Assembly: GCF_024809975.1 (NCBI RefSeq)
Contig: NZ_JANUDY010000001.1
Coordinates: 124,001-188,000, forward strand
Length of the DNA stretch: 64,000 nucleotides
Source: Comamonas sp. BIGb0152
Lineage (GTDB): Bacteria > Pseudomonadota > Gammaproteobacteria > Burkholderiales > Burkholderiaceae_C
Direction of reading: 5' to 3'
Made by a program: the position numbers and the translations under genes. Positions within the stretch are counted from its first letter, which is position 1. The number at the start of each line of letters is the position of its first letter. Below are positions 16,588 through 24,836 of the stretch, one piece after another. Below the pieces are notes generated by a model. The model ran no database searches, was not told the origin of the DNA, and saw nothing but the letters and a program-made list of their open reading frames with translations.

Positions 16588-17160
16588 TTACACTGGCTTC
16601 CAGAAGATGTAGTCAGCCTGGTACTGCACCACGGCCTTCTGGCCCTTTTGCGCTGGCGTGCAAGGCTTGTCCGCCGGTGCCACGCCGCCCTTCAATGCCA
16701 CGCGCTGGATATGGCTCACGCCTACCAAAGCACCGCTGCCCATCGCAGGGTTGGCCTTCACCAACTGGTACGGCAGGTTGCCAGCACCCGATGGCGCCAC
16801 GGCCAGCTGGGTTGCCGTCAGCTTGGAGCCATCATTCGCTTCCCAAGTGGCGGGCGGACCATAGTAGCGGCCCACCGTCTTGCCAGCGCGGTCCTTTAGC
16901 ACCGCATCCGGGCCTACAAACACCCATTCGGTCTGGCCGGGGGCGTTGGCCTTGTCGCGGCATTCGTAGGTGATATCACCCGAGCCCACCGTTTCCCAGG
17001 CCACCTTGTGTCCGGCTGGCACCTGGATGGTTGCTGGCAGCGATGCCTGCGAGAAAGCCTGCTCCTTTTTGTGCATCGAGCCGCAAGCGGTGAGCAGGCC
17101 GATGGAAGCCACTGCGGTGGCGATGGCGGCGATACGGGGAGCTGTGCGAGAGGTCAACAT
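16588..17160 (-). CDS. DUF3455 lipoprotein
   Basis: 190 residues. The signal peptide ends in a lipobox-like LLTAC, so the cysteine at about residue 26 is probably acylated and the protein membrane-anchored. The DUF3455 domain fills the rest (VPAGHKVAWETVGSGDITYECR; TEWVFVGPDAVL; KTVGRYYGPPATWEANDGSKL; NLPYQLVKANPAMG). The domain's function is not established. A strong ribosome site (TAGGAGA) precedes the ATG. It is in the same direction as the sigma/anti-sigma pair and divergent from the fasciclin gene, so it is probably part of the regulon. Confidence 0.85.
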   Translation of the reverse strand: MLTSRTAPRIAAIATAVASIGLLTACGSMHKKEQAFSQASLPATIQVPAGHKVAWETVGSGDITYECRDKANAPGQTEWVFVGPDAVLKDRAGKTVGRYYGPPATWEANDGSKLTATQLAVAPSGAGNLPYQLVKANPAMGSGALVGVSHIQRVALKGGVAPADKPCTPAQKGQKAVVQYQADYIFWKPV

Positions 17161-17420
17161 ACGAGTTCTCCTAAGTGAGGGGGACAGAAGGACGAGAGTG
17201 AAAACAGCGCTGTTTGATGTGTGCTGTTAGTAGTACTAGTCCTCTGCGGCAGATTTGGATGCAGTGGATGCAGAATTTTTTTGCGCACCCTGCATCACTC
17301 CCCTGCTTCACCTCTTTGCAAAACTATTTCTAGATTTGTTGAATCCACTGCGCCACCCGCTGCGTATTCCAAACAGCCGCAACGTTTTTCGGCTGAACAT
17401 CCACACGCAAGGAGCATCTC

Positions 17421-17987
17421 ATGGCCTCGATTCAAAGTACCCGCAAACTGGTCTCTTATGGCATCGCTTTCATGGTGGCAAGCACATCAGTCGCTGCAAT
17501 CGCCAAAGACGTGATGGTGGGCGGTGCGCCCATGCTGCCGACCAAGGACATCATCGACAACGCCGTCAACTCCAAGGACCACACCACCCTGGTGGCAGCA
17601 GTCAAGGCAGCAGGCCTGGTAGAGACCCTTAAGGGCCCAGGCCCCTTCACCGTTTTTGCCCCCACCAATGAGGCATTCGCGGCCCTGCCCGCCGGCACCG
17701 TAGACAACCTGCTCAAGCCTGAAAACAAGGCCATGCTGACCACCGTGCTGACCTACCACGTGGTCCCCGGCAAGTGGGATGCCGCAGCGATCAGCAAAAT
17801 GATCAAGGACGGCGGAGGCATGGCCAGCATCAAGACCGTCAGCGGCGGCACCTTGGTCGCCAAGGCCCAGGGTTCCAAGGTCATGCTGACGGACGAAAAA
17901 GGCGGCACCGCCACCGTCACCATCCCCGATGTCTACCAATCCAATGGCGTGATCCATGTGATCGACAAGGTACTGCTGCCTAAATAA
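17421..17987 (+). CDS. Fasciclin (FAS1) domain protein, exported
   Basis: 188 residues. The signal peptide (about residues 1-28, cleavage after SVAAIA or a near site) is followed by a single FAS1 domain. Both conserved FAS1 blocks are visible: GPFTVFAPTNEAFAALPAGT and the YH motif LTYHVVPG, with NGVIHVIDKVLLP at the end. FAS1 domains mediate adhesion or surface interactions. An AAGGAG ribosome site lies 6 bases before the ATG. It is divergent from the DUF3455/sigma/anti-sigma operon and probably controlled by that sigma factor. A hairpin terminator follows. Confidence 0.93.
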   Translation: MASIQSTRKLVSYGIAFMVASTSVAAIAKDVMVGGAPMLPTKDIIDNAVNSKDHTTLVAAVKAAGLVETLKGPGPFTVFAPTNEAFAALPAGTVDNLLKPENKAMLTTVLTYHVVPGKWDAAAISKMIKDGGGMASIKTVSGGTLVAKAQGSKVMLTDEKGGTATVTIPDVYQSNGVIHVIDKVLLPK

Positions 17988-18315
17988 GGCGGGTGTGGAT
18001 GCAGCCGCTGCGATGCATGTAGGGTTGCTGACACTGCGCACTAACTAAGTATTGAGCTGCAGGCTGCCGGATGGGGCCTGCGGCTTTTGCATTGCTGAGC
18101 TGTGCACAGCTATGGTCTGCCCAGCACCCGCGGCGATGCGCAATGCGTTCAAAGGCCACCTCCGCCGCCAGCCAAGCCTCGGTGTAAACACCGTATAGCG
18201 CTAAACCATGCGCCACGGGCACAGCCAGCGCCCCAAGGCTGGAGTACAGTGAGCGCCATCCTGCGGCGCTGGCAACCCTGGCGCCCGCGCCACATAACTT
18301 GCCCCGCCTCCTTGC
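17988..18315. other. Intergenic region between the fasciclin and GntR genes
   Basis: 328 bases without a convincing gene. It holds the fasciclin terminator (18056-18088) and, at 18180-18193, a 6-bp palindrome CGGTGT-AA-ACACCG about 120 bases ahead of the GntR gene that could be an autoregulatory operator. Confidence 0.5.
18056..18088 (+). terminator. Terminator downstream of the fasciclin gene
   Basis: 9-bp stem GCTGCAGGC/GCCTGCGGC with one G-U pair, an 11-base loop and four T. Confidence 0.7.
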
Positions 18316-19083
18316 ATGCCGATCTCCTTCACGCCCATAAAGGCCGCCAACTCCCTAGCAGACCAAGTGGCCCAGGCGCTAGAGGCCAGCATTCGGCAAG
18401 GGCAAATGCAACCCGGAGACCGCCTGCCCACAGAGCTGCTGCTGGTGGCGCAGTTTGGGGTGAGCCGAACAGTGGTGCGAGAGGCGCTGTCCCGCCTCAA
18501 ATCCAGCGGCCTCGTCGCCTCCCGCCAAGGCAGCGGCGTCTTTGTGCAAGCCCCAAGGGCTGAACCACTGGACCTGGAAAAAGGCCATGCCGCCTCGCAA
18601 GAGGCCGTCATCCAGATCGTAGAAGTGCGCCGCGCGCTAGAGGCCGAAGTGGCAGAACTAGCGGCCGCCCGCCGCAGCACCGCCGATCTGCGCCGCATCC
18701 GCGCTGGCGTCAAGGCCCTGGCCAAAGCAGTGGCTGATGGCCAAGACGGCGTAGCCGAAGACGTCGCCCTGCACCGCGTCATCGCCCAGGCCTCTGGCAA
18801 CCCTTTTTTGCTCAGTACTTTGGATTACCTGTCGCAGGTTCTGGCGGGTGCCACGCGCATCACGCGGGCTAATGAGGCGCGGCGGCAGGACTTTGCCGCT
18901 GCAGTGACGCAAGAGCATGCGCGGATTGTGGAGGCGATTGAGGCGGGGGACCCGGCGGCTGCGCGGGCGGCAGCGACCGCGCACATGAATAACGCGATTG
19001 ACCGGATCCGGCAAGCGGATCCGGCGTTTTGGCGGCAGGATGGGGAGCGGTTGGCTCGGGTGTTGTTGGGGGGAAAGGAGTAA
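18316..19083 (+). CDS. GntR-family regulator, FadR subfamily (FCD domain)
   Basis: 255 residues. The N-terminal winged helix (about 10-80) is typical: LADQVAQALEASIRQGQ, LPTELLLVAQFGVSRTVVRE, GLVASRQGSGVFV. The all-helical FCD ligand-binding domain follows, with VEVRRALEAEVAELAA, LHRVIAQASGNPFL and EHARIVEAIEAGDPAAARAAATAHM. The last of these contains metal-ligand-like H residues. Such regulators respond to organic acids. The neighbours (a NACHT gene convergent downstream, fasciclin upstream) give no obvious target. The ABC locus at 10-15 kb and the gntP upstream site carry GntR-like palindromes. The 3' end has an unusually G-rich codon choice. Confidence 0.9.
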   Translation: MPISFTPIKAANSLADQVAQALEASIRQGQMQPGDRLPTELLLVAQFGVSRTVVREALSRLKSSGLVASRQGSGVFVQAPRAEPLDLEKGHAASQEAVIQIVEVRRALEAEVAELAAARRSTADLRRIRAGVKALAKAVADGQDGVAEDVALHRVIAQASGNPFLLSTLDYLSQVLAGATRITRANEARRQDFAAAVTQEHARIVEAIEAGDPAAARAAATAHMNNAIDRIRQADPAFWRQDGERLARVLLGGKE

Positions 19084-19110
19084 GGTCGTCGTTTCCAACT
19101 CCCGCCTATG

Positions 19111-21072
19111 TCACCAATTTACGTCATACATTTCATTGCAATCATTGTTGCGAGTATGCGCCATACCTAAACCTTCTGGCTTCAACTCCATCGCTGCCAT
19201 CTGATTAATAAACGATCTTTCATAATGGCTCCGTAGATAGGCCATTTTACGCCCCCGTTTCCTGGAGAATATCGCTTTGCGTTTCTCCTGCTGCTGAATG
19301 ATTTTCAGTGCATCTTCAGCTTGCTTATCAGCTTTCGTCAGAAAAATATCGATTGCTTCCCAGAAGTGCTCCCCACCCAATTTTGTAATTAACAGCGAAA
19401 CTGGTATTTCATAAACAACAAGACCAGATTCCTCTTTACCATTTAAACCACCCAGCAATTCATTGATGCTATTAAATGTCGGAGAATCAGGAAGTATTCT
19501 CGTCATTGAATCAACTAAAAATTCTGCAAAGCCTCTCATCCCGCAGTATTTTTCCGCCTGAAAGGGCCCAAACGAGTGTATCTTAAGGATCTGTTTGTTT
19601 TCATCGGAGGCCGCTAGTGTTAAAGCAAGTTCCGGATGACACTTTGCTAAAATATTTATTAGAGCCTTATTTGTCCGTATATTTTCTCCATCAAAGTAAA
19701 TGGATCGAATACTTCTACTTTCAGGAATAGCGAAGTCTCTACTGTATCGAAATGCATCAATTTCTCGCAAGAAAGAGAGCATTTCCCACCAATGCCGCGA
19801 ATCCTGAATTATATCCTCATAAAACATTGCAGCTACTTCATCTGATGAATGCCTAATAAACGATGCTGCATAGTATTCCATAATACTCTTGTGCAAGAAT
19901 GTCGTGGTATCAAGCCCCTCTTCAATCATTAAGCATGCCACCTTTGTGAGATCTAGCTTGAATTCTTCTGATTCACAATTACAATTTTCAACATACTCCT
20001 GGGCCGCATCAAACGATTCTTCGAATTGCTCTATTGATAAAGAACGAGTGATGCCATTCTGCATTGACATAAAACAAAATGCTTCGAAAAGATTCTGAAG
20101 TTTCCTTTCGGAAAGACCACTATAATGTTTCCTCGAATATGCTGCTTTTAACTTGTCGTGACGAGTGAAAACAACATGAAATAGTTTATCGAAAAATTCC
20201 GGAAGCGTTTCAGGTATCTCATGCTCTGACTGATAAACAATCACAACCATCGTCAACATTAATGGCGTTGATATTAAGCTAGCTAACCTACTTGGACTAT
20301 TTCTTATTGCCTCCCTAATTTGTTCAGCCTGAACGGCAGCTATCCCAAGCTTACTGATAAATGGCACATAGTCCTCATGCATAAGAGGCGCCACAGGAAT
20401 AACTCTAAAAGCAGCACTTTTTTGAATCGCATTGTTTGGCCTAGACGTAACAATTATCAGAAGTTCGGGGAATTTTTGCGAGAGAAACTCTAAGTCATAC
20501 AATATTTCTTTTTCAAGTGACTCATCAAGTTCGTCAAAGCCATCGAGAAGATAGGCAAGACGCCCAGATCGCTGCAGATAGTTTAAAGTGTCGCCATCTA
20601 CCTCAATGTCATAACTTGATAGTTGCTTAATTATTGCTTGCTGCAATGTGAGTTTGGAGCTCAAACTTCTCATTTCAATAAACACTGGCAATCTTTTAGC
20701 ATCATTGCTCAAAATCTCTTCTATTGCAAGGTTGCGCAATAGCATTGATTTCCCTTGACCAACAGTGCCCTCAACTACAGCATTTTTCCCCTCCAAATCT
20801 GCCAGCCTTGTAGCCGGCTTTGGCATCCCATCCAAAATTAATGTTGATGGGTAATAAAAGCTTGAAAGCGATGCTTCCTTTTCTGGACTCCAAATAGTTT
20901 TTACTTCATCAATTGCCTGAATTCTGCGGGCTAGTTTTCGCGGGAAACTTCTCTCTTCCCATCTTTGAAAACCGCTGATTCCGATTTTTTTAGCACCTTT
21001 ATATAAATCATTGATCAGAGGGGTTAACAATTTTGCCGTCAGTGAGATGACTGCAGTCGAAGCAAGTGGCAT
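19111..21072 (-). CDS. NACHT-domain STAND NTPase (bacterial NLR-like), candidate antiphage protein
   Basis: 653 residues. The NACHT motor is clear: Walker A EGTVGQGKS (residues 101-109), the NACHT-type Walker B YLLDGFDELDE (174-184) with the doubled acidic residues, and sensor 1 LLIIVTSRP (204-212). A helical winged-helix-like region follows to about 420. The N-terminal about 90 residues contain no recognised effector domain. The C-terminal about 230 residues have no visible LRR, WD40 or TPR repeats, so it is a short-armed NACHT protein. Bacterial NACHT proteins protect against phage; whether this one does is inference. The gene is AT-rich with atypical codons against a GC-rich background, indicating transfer. 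An AGGA ribosome site precedes the ATG. Confidence 0.85.
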   Translation of the reverse strand: MPLASTAVISLTAKLLTPLINDLYKGAKKIGISGFQRWEERSFPRKLARRIQAIDEVKTIWSPEKEASLSSFYYPSTLILDGMPKPATRLADLEGKNAVVEGTVGQGKSMLLRNLAIEEILSNDAKRLPVFIEMRSLSSKLTLQQAIIKQLSSYDIEVDGDTLNYLQRSGRLAYLLDGFDELDESLEKEILYDLEFLSQKFPELLIIVTSRPNNAIQKSAAFRVIPVAPLMHEDYVPFISKLGIAAVQAEQIREAIRNSPSRLASLISTPLMLTMVVIVYQSEHEIPETLPEFFDKLFHVVFTRHDKLKAAYSRKHYSGLSERKLQNLFEAFCFMSMQNGITRSLSIEQFEESFDAAQEYVENCNCESEEFKLDLTKVACLMIEEGLDTTTFLHKSIMEYYAASFIRHSSDEVAAMFYEDIIQDSRHWWEMLSFLREIDAFRYSRDFAIPESRSIRSIYFDGENIRTNKALINILAKCHPELALTLAASDENKQILKIHSFGPFQAEKYCGMRGFAEFLVDSMTRILPDSPTFNSINELLGGLNGKEESGLVVYEIPVSLLITKLGGEHFWEAIDIFLTKADKQAEDALKIIQQQEKRKAIFSRKRGRKMAYLRSHYERSFINQMAAMELKPEGLGMAHTRNNDCNEMYDVNW

Positions 21073-21395
21073 TTATAAAATCCTAAGGCTTGATTTTTAT
21101 TTGATGTAAGTGAATTTTCTTACAAACATTTCAACTTTACATTATCGATCACAGTGCAAAATCTAGGTGACCGGCTATACTTTGCACGACAGAATACCAT
21201 ACTTCGTACGGATATAAAATACAACATAACCATACCTCCATGAGCAACCATTAATTGATTTAGCGAAAAACCAAGACGGCACTAGCCACCACTATTTAGA
21301 AAAAACAGTTAATACATAAAACCTTTGAAATCTCCACGCACGTTTGCAAAATTCAGCAACTCCAACGTACCTATAGACACCGAGGAAAACGCTTT
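21073..21395. other. AT-rich intergenic region of the NACHT island
   Basis: 323 bases with no gene seen. It contains a 7-bp inverted repeat GTGCAAA (21154-21160) / TTTGCAC (21181-21187) with a 20-base spacer, about 80 bases upstream of the NACHT start. This is a possible operator or leader hairpin for that gene. Confidence 0.5.
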
Positions 21396-21896
21396 TCATT
21401 TTGAAAAGACAACCTTTAAAAGCTCGGTCAATCCTCCTGTTACCGAACTCTGCACAGGTTCATCAACGCGCAGAGAATCTTCCAATTTCTTATTCTCCAG
21501 CCTCAGCTTCTCAACCTGAAGCTGCAACAATTCCAGCTGAGCCTTGTTCTGTGCATCTACCATCGGCTGTATCTCTCTGCGCCAGACCCAAAATCCATAA
21601 ATAATTCCGAAAAAAGCGAAAGCTATAACACCACTTAAGATATTTACAAAAAGTTTTCTGTCCTTGACCACCACTTCTTTCTCACGTTCCAGCACAGCAA
21701 GCTTCGCCTCCTGAGCACGTGTTCGCACATCCAAAGACTTAAGCTCTTCGATCTCCGGATAGTTCTTCATGACAATTGCGTTACTCGCGGTCGTAACGGA
21801 TATCATTTGCCAAAAAGAAAAAACTAGAACTACTAATGAAAACAGCGCAATAAATTTATAGATGTTGTCTGTAGGAACCGGAACGCGATCAAGCAT
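21396..21896 (-). CDS. Hypothetical two-helix membrane protein with coiled coil, in the NACHT island
   Basis: 166 residues, not recognised. One membrane helix lies at about 13-32 (YKFIALFSLVVLVFSFW). A charged helical segment (45-78) precedes a second membrane helix at about 82-103 (LFVNILSGVIAFAFFGIIYGFWVW), and then a coiled coil at about 110-145 (LELLQLQVEKLRLENKKLED). A good AAGGGGG ribosome site precedes the ATG. It is on the same strand as the NACHT gene, 323 bp upstream, and equally AT-rich, so the two probably arrived together. It could be a membrane effector or sensor working with the NACHT protein, or an unrelated cargo gene. Confidence 0.65.
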   Translation of the reverse strand: MLDRVPVPTDNIYKFIALFSLVVLVFSFWQMISVTTASNAIVMKNYPEIEELKSLDVRTRAQEAKLAVLEREKEVVVKDRKLFVNILSGVIAFAFFGIIYGFWVWRREIQPMVDAQNKAQLELLQLQVEKLRLENKKLEDSLRVDEPVQSSVTGGLTELLKVVFSK

Positions 21897-22089
21897 ATGT
21901 CACCCCCTTAACAGTTGATCGTATCAGTGACTTCATCAATAAAGCTAGCCATCTAGCCACTCGGGACGCTTATTTAGCGATCATCTCAGCCCGAGAACTT
22001 GCACGAATCTCGAGCCTCCCCCCACTCCCGCACCCCAACAAGGCAAACTCTGACGCCCACCCCCGCCCCCGCAGCCGCAGAATTTGCCC

Positions 22090-23124
22090 ATGCTCGCTGC
22101 TTCTGCATCTGCCAACGCCCCACCCGCTGACGTCATCACCCTTACCGACAAAGGTCTGTACTGCGCGGCTGGGGATTTTTTTATTGATGCCTGGAAGCCG
22201 GTACACCGCACTTTTGTCACCCACGGCCACTCGGACCATGCCCATATAGGAATGGGCGAGTACTACTGCAGCACAACCAGCGAGCCGATATTGCGCTGGC
22301 GGCTGGGAGAGCAGAACATCCATGCGCTGCCGTTTGGGCAGACCATCACGATGGGAGACGTGCAGGTATCGCTGCACCCGGCGGGGCACATATTGGGATC
22401 GGCCCAGGTGCGGGTGCAGCACGGCGATGCGGTGTGGGTGTTTACGGGCGACTTCAAGCGCGAGCCGGATCCGACCTGCGAAGCTTTTGAGCTGCTGCGC
22501 TGCGACACCCTGATTTGCGAGGCGACCTTTGCCTACCCGGTGTACGCCTGGCCCACGATGGCCCATGAGGTGGAGCGCATAGAGCGCTGGGTAGCGCATT
22601 GCAAGGAGCAGGGCAAAGCGGCGGTGCTGTATGCCTACAGCCTGGGCAAGGCCCAGCGGGTGCTGGCGGGATTGGCTGGCAAGCTCGATGCGCCCGTATT
22701 GCTGCATGGCGCAATGGCACGCGGCACCGATATTTACCGGCAGGCGGGCATTGCACTGGCCGCTACCGAGATGGTGGCCGATGTGCCCACCGATACCGAT
22801 TTTGCTGGCCGCATGGTGCTGGCACCGCCCTCCGCGCAAGACTCCGCCTGGCTCAAACGCTTTAAACAGGTGGAGCAAGGCTTTGCCTCGGGCTGGATGC
22901 TGCTGCGCGGCAACCGGCGGCGGCGCAATATGCAGCGCGGCTTTGTCATATCGGACCATGCCGATTGGCAGGAACTCGTCGACACGATTACCGAGAGCGG
23001 CGCTCAGCGCGTGCTGGCCACCCATGGCAATACCGATGCGCTGATCCCCTACCTGCAAAGCCTGGGCATACAGGCGGAGCGGCTGCGTACCGCCTACGGC
23101 GACGAAGAGGAGGCGGCCGAATGA
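22090..23124 (+). CDS. Ligase-associated DNA exonuclease (metallo-beta-lactamase/beta-CASP fold)
   Basis: 344 residues from the ATG at 22090, the first ATG in frame. The metallo-beta-lactamase signature THGHSDH (residues 44-50) and the later ligands in HPAGHILGSAQV, TGDFK and SDHADW mark an SNM1/mRNA-3'-processing-like nuclease with two metals. In this family the gene stands at the head of a four-gene DNA-repair cluster, as here. The stop overlaps the ligase start as ATGA, so translation is coupled. It is expected to trim DNA ends before ligation. No strong ribosome site is seen before the ATG, so the start is moderately certain. Confidence 0.9.
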   Translation: MLAASASANAPPADVITLTDKGLYCAAGDFFIDAWKPVHRTFVTHGHSDHAHIGMGEYYCSTTSEPILRWRLGEQNIHALPFGQTITMGDVQVSLHPAGHILGSAQVRVQHGDAVWVFTGDFKREPDPTCEAFELLRCDTLICEATFAYPVYAWPTMAHEVERIERWVAHCKEQGKAAVLYAYSLGKAQRVLAGLAGKLDAPVLLHGAMARGTDIYRQAGIALAATEMVADVPTDTDFAGRMVLAPPSAQDSAWLKRFKQVEQGFASGWMLLRGNRRRRNMQRGFVISDHADWQELVDTITESGAQRVLATHGNTDALIPYLQSLGIQAERLRTAYGDEEEAAE

Positions 23125-24836
23125 ACCGCTTTGTGGCGCTGTACCAGCTGCTGGACGAGGCATCCGGCACGCGCGACCGCGAGCTGGCGCTGCAGCAGTA
23201 CTTTTCCCGCTCCACTGCAGCCGAGGCGACCTGGGCCGTGTATGTGCTGAGCGGCGGCAAGGTGAACACCGGCAAGAACCGCCTGGCCACTACTACTGAG
23301 TTGCGCATCTGGGTGAGCGAGCTGACCGCCCTGCCGCTGTGGCTGGTGGAAGAGAGCTACCGCCAGGTGGGTGACCTGGCGGAGACCTTGTCCTTATTGG
23401 TGGCGGCTTGGCAAAAGCAGCGTACCAACCACCCCGAGCTGACGGATGCGCCCGGCACCGCCCTTGCACCCGATGCCGATGCGCCTTGGCATGCATCCCT
23501 GCTGGGCGCGACCTTCAAGCCACCCGACAACGACAGCCGCCTGGACGAATGGACCGAGCAGTTTTTGCTGCCCCTGGTCGCCACCGATGCCGAGCAGCGC
23601 AAGCGTGCGATACAGCAGGCCTGGCAGCAGCTGGATACCCCTTCGCGCCTCGTCTTTAACAAGCTGCTGACCGGATCGCTGCGTGCAGGCGTTAACAAGC
23701 GCAGCCTGCAGAACAGCCTGGCGCCCCTGGTGGGGATATCTGCCGCCGATATGGCGCACCGCATGGTGGGCGAATGGTTGCCCAGCGCCCAGGCCTATGA
23801 GGCCTTGATGGACCCAGACACCAGCGCGCAGCTGCTGGACAAGCCCTACCCCTTCTACCTCGCATCCCCGCTGCCGCAAGAGCCGGAAGCCTTGGGCGAC
23901 CCCAAGGACTGGCTGGCTGAATGGAAATGGGATGGCATCCGCGTGCAGCTGGTACGCCGCCAGGGCCATGCGCCCTATCTGTGGTCGCGCGGCGAGGAAC
24001 GGCTGGATGGCCGCTTTCCGGAGCTGGAAGCCGCCGCCGCACTGTTGCCGCGCGACATGGTGCTCGATGGCGAATTGCTCGCCTGGGACTATGAACAGAA
24101 CAAGCCGCTGGGCTTTGTCGCGCTGCAAAGCCGCATTCAAAAGCGCAAGCCTTCTGCAAAACTGATGCAGACGGTGCCCGCACGCATTCTGTTTTACGAC
24201 CTGCTGGAATTTGAAGGCGAAGACCTGCGCGCCCAGCCGCTGGAGCAGCGCCGCGCCAGGCTGGAAGAGGTGATTAACCAGGCCCAACTGCCCGCGCTGG
24301 GCCTGTCGCCCCAGCTGCCGTTTGATGACTGGGAGGCACTGGCCCCTTTGCGCAACACCGCTGCGGAACGCAACGCCGAAGGGCTGATGCTCAAGGCGCT
24401 GGCCTCCCCCTACAAGGAAGGCCGGCGCCGGGGCGACTGGTGGAAGTGGAAGGTGGACCCGTTCAGCATTGATGCGGTGCTGATCTATGCGCAAAGCGGC
24501 AGCGGCCGCCGCAGCACCTTGCACACCGATTACACCTTTGCCGTGTGGAGCGGCGATGCGCTGGTGCCTGTCGCCAAGGCCTACTCGGGCCTTACCGATG
24601 TGGAGATATTGCGGCTGGACAAATGGATTCGCAGCCACACGGTGGAGCGTTTTGGGCCAGTGCGCTCGGTCACGCCCAGCCTCGTGTTTGAGATTGCGTT
24701 TGAAGGCGTGAACCGCTCGACCCGCCACAAATCAGGCGTGGCGGTGCGCTTTCCGCGCATCTTGCGCTGGCGCGAGGACAAGACCGCGCAAGATGCGGAC
24801 CAACTGAGCGCATTGTTGGAGCTGGCCGATGGCTGA
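23121..24836 (+). CDS. ATP-dependent DNA ligase (ligase-associated repair cluster)
   Basis: 571 residues from the ATG overlapping the exonuclease stop. The nucleotidyltransferase motif I is EWKWDGIR with the lysine to be adenylated at residue 269. Motif III-like DGELLAWD, motif IV-like AEGLMLKAL and motif V WWKWKVDPFSIDAVLIYAQ follow. The N-terminal about 230 residues form the DNA-binding domain, and an OB-fold ends the protein. It seals nicks or breaks using ATP and is separate from the replicative NAD-dependent LigA. It overlaps the helicase start by 8 bases. Confidence 0.95.
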   Translation: MNRFVALYQLLDEASGTRDRELALQQYFSRSTAAEATWAVYVLSGGKVNTGKNRLATTTELRIWVSELTALPLWLVEESYRQVGDLAETLSLLVAAWQKQRTNHPELTDAPGTALAPDADAPWHASLLGATFKPPDNDSRLDEWTEQFLLPLVATDAEQRKRAIQQAWQQLDTPSRLVFNKLLTGSLRAGVNKRSLQNSLAPLVGISAADMAHRMVGEWLPSAQAYEALMDPDTSAQLLDKPYPFYLASPLPQEPEALGDPKDWLAEWKWDGIRVQLVRRQGHAPYLWSRGEERLDGRFPELEAAAALLPRDMVLDGELLAWDYEQNKPLGFVALQSRIQKRKPSAKLMQTVPARILFYDLLEFEGEDLRAQPLEQRRARLEEVINQAQLPALGLSPQLPFDDWEALAPLRNTAAERNAEGLMLKALASPYKEGRRRGDWWKWKVDPFSIDAVLIYAQSGSGRRSTLHTDYTFAVWSGDALVPVAKAYSGLTDVEILRLDKWIRSHTVERFGPVRSVTPSLVFEIAFEGVNRSTRHKSGVAVRFPRILRWREDKTAQDADQLSALLELADG

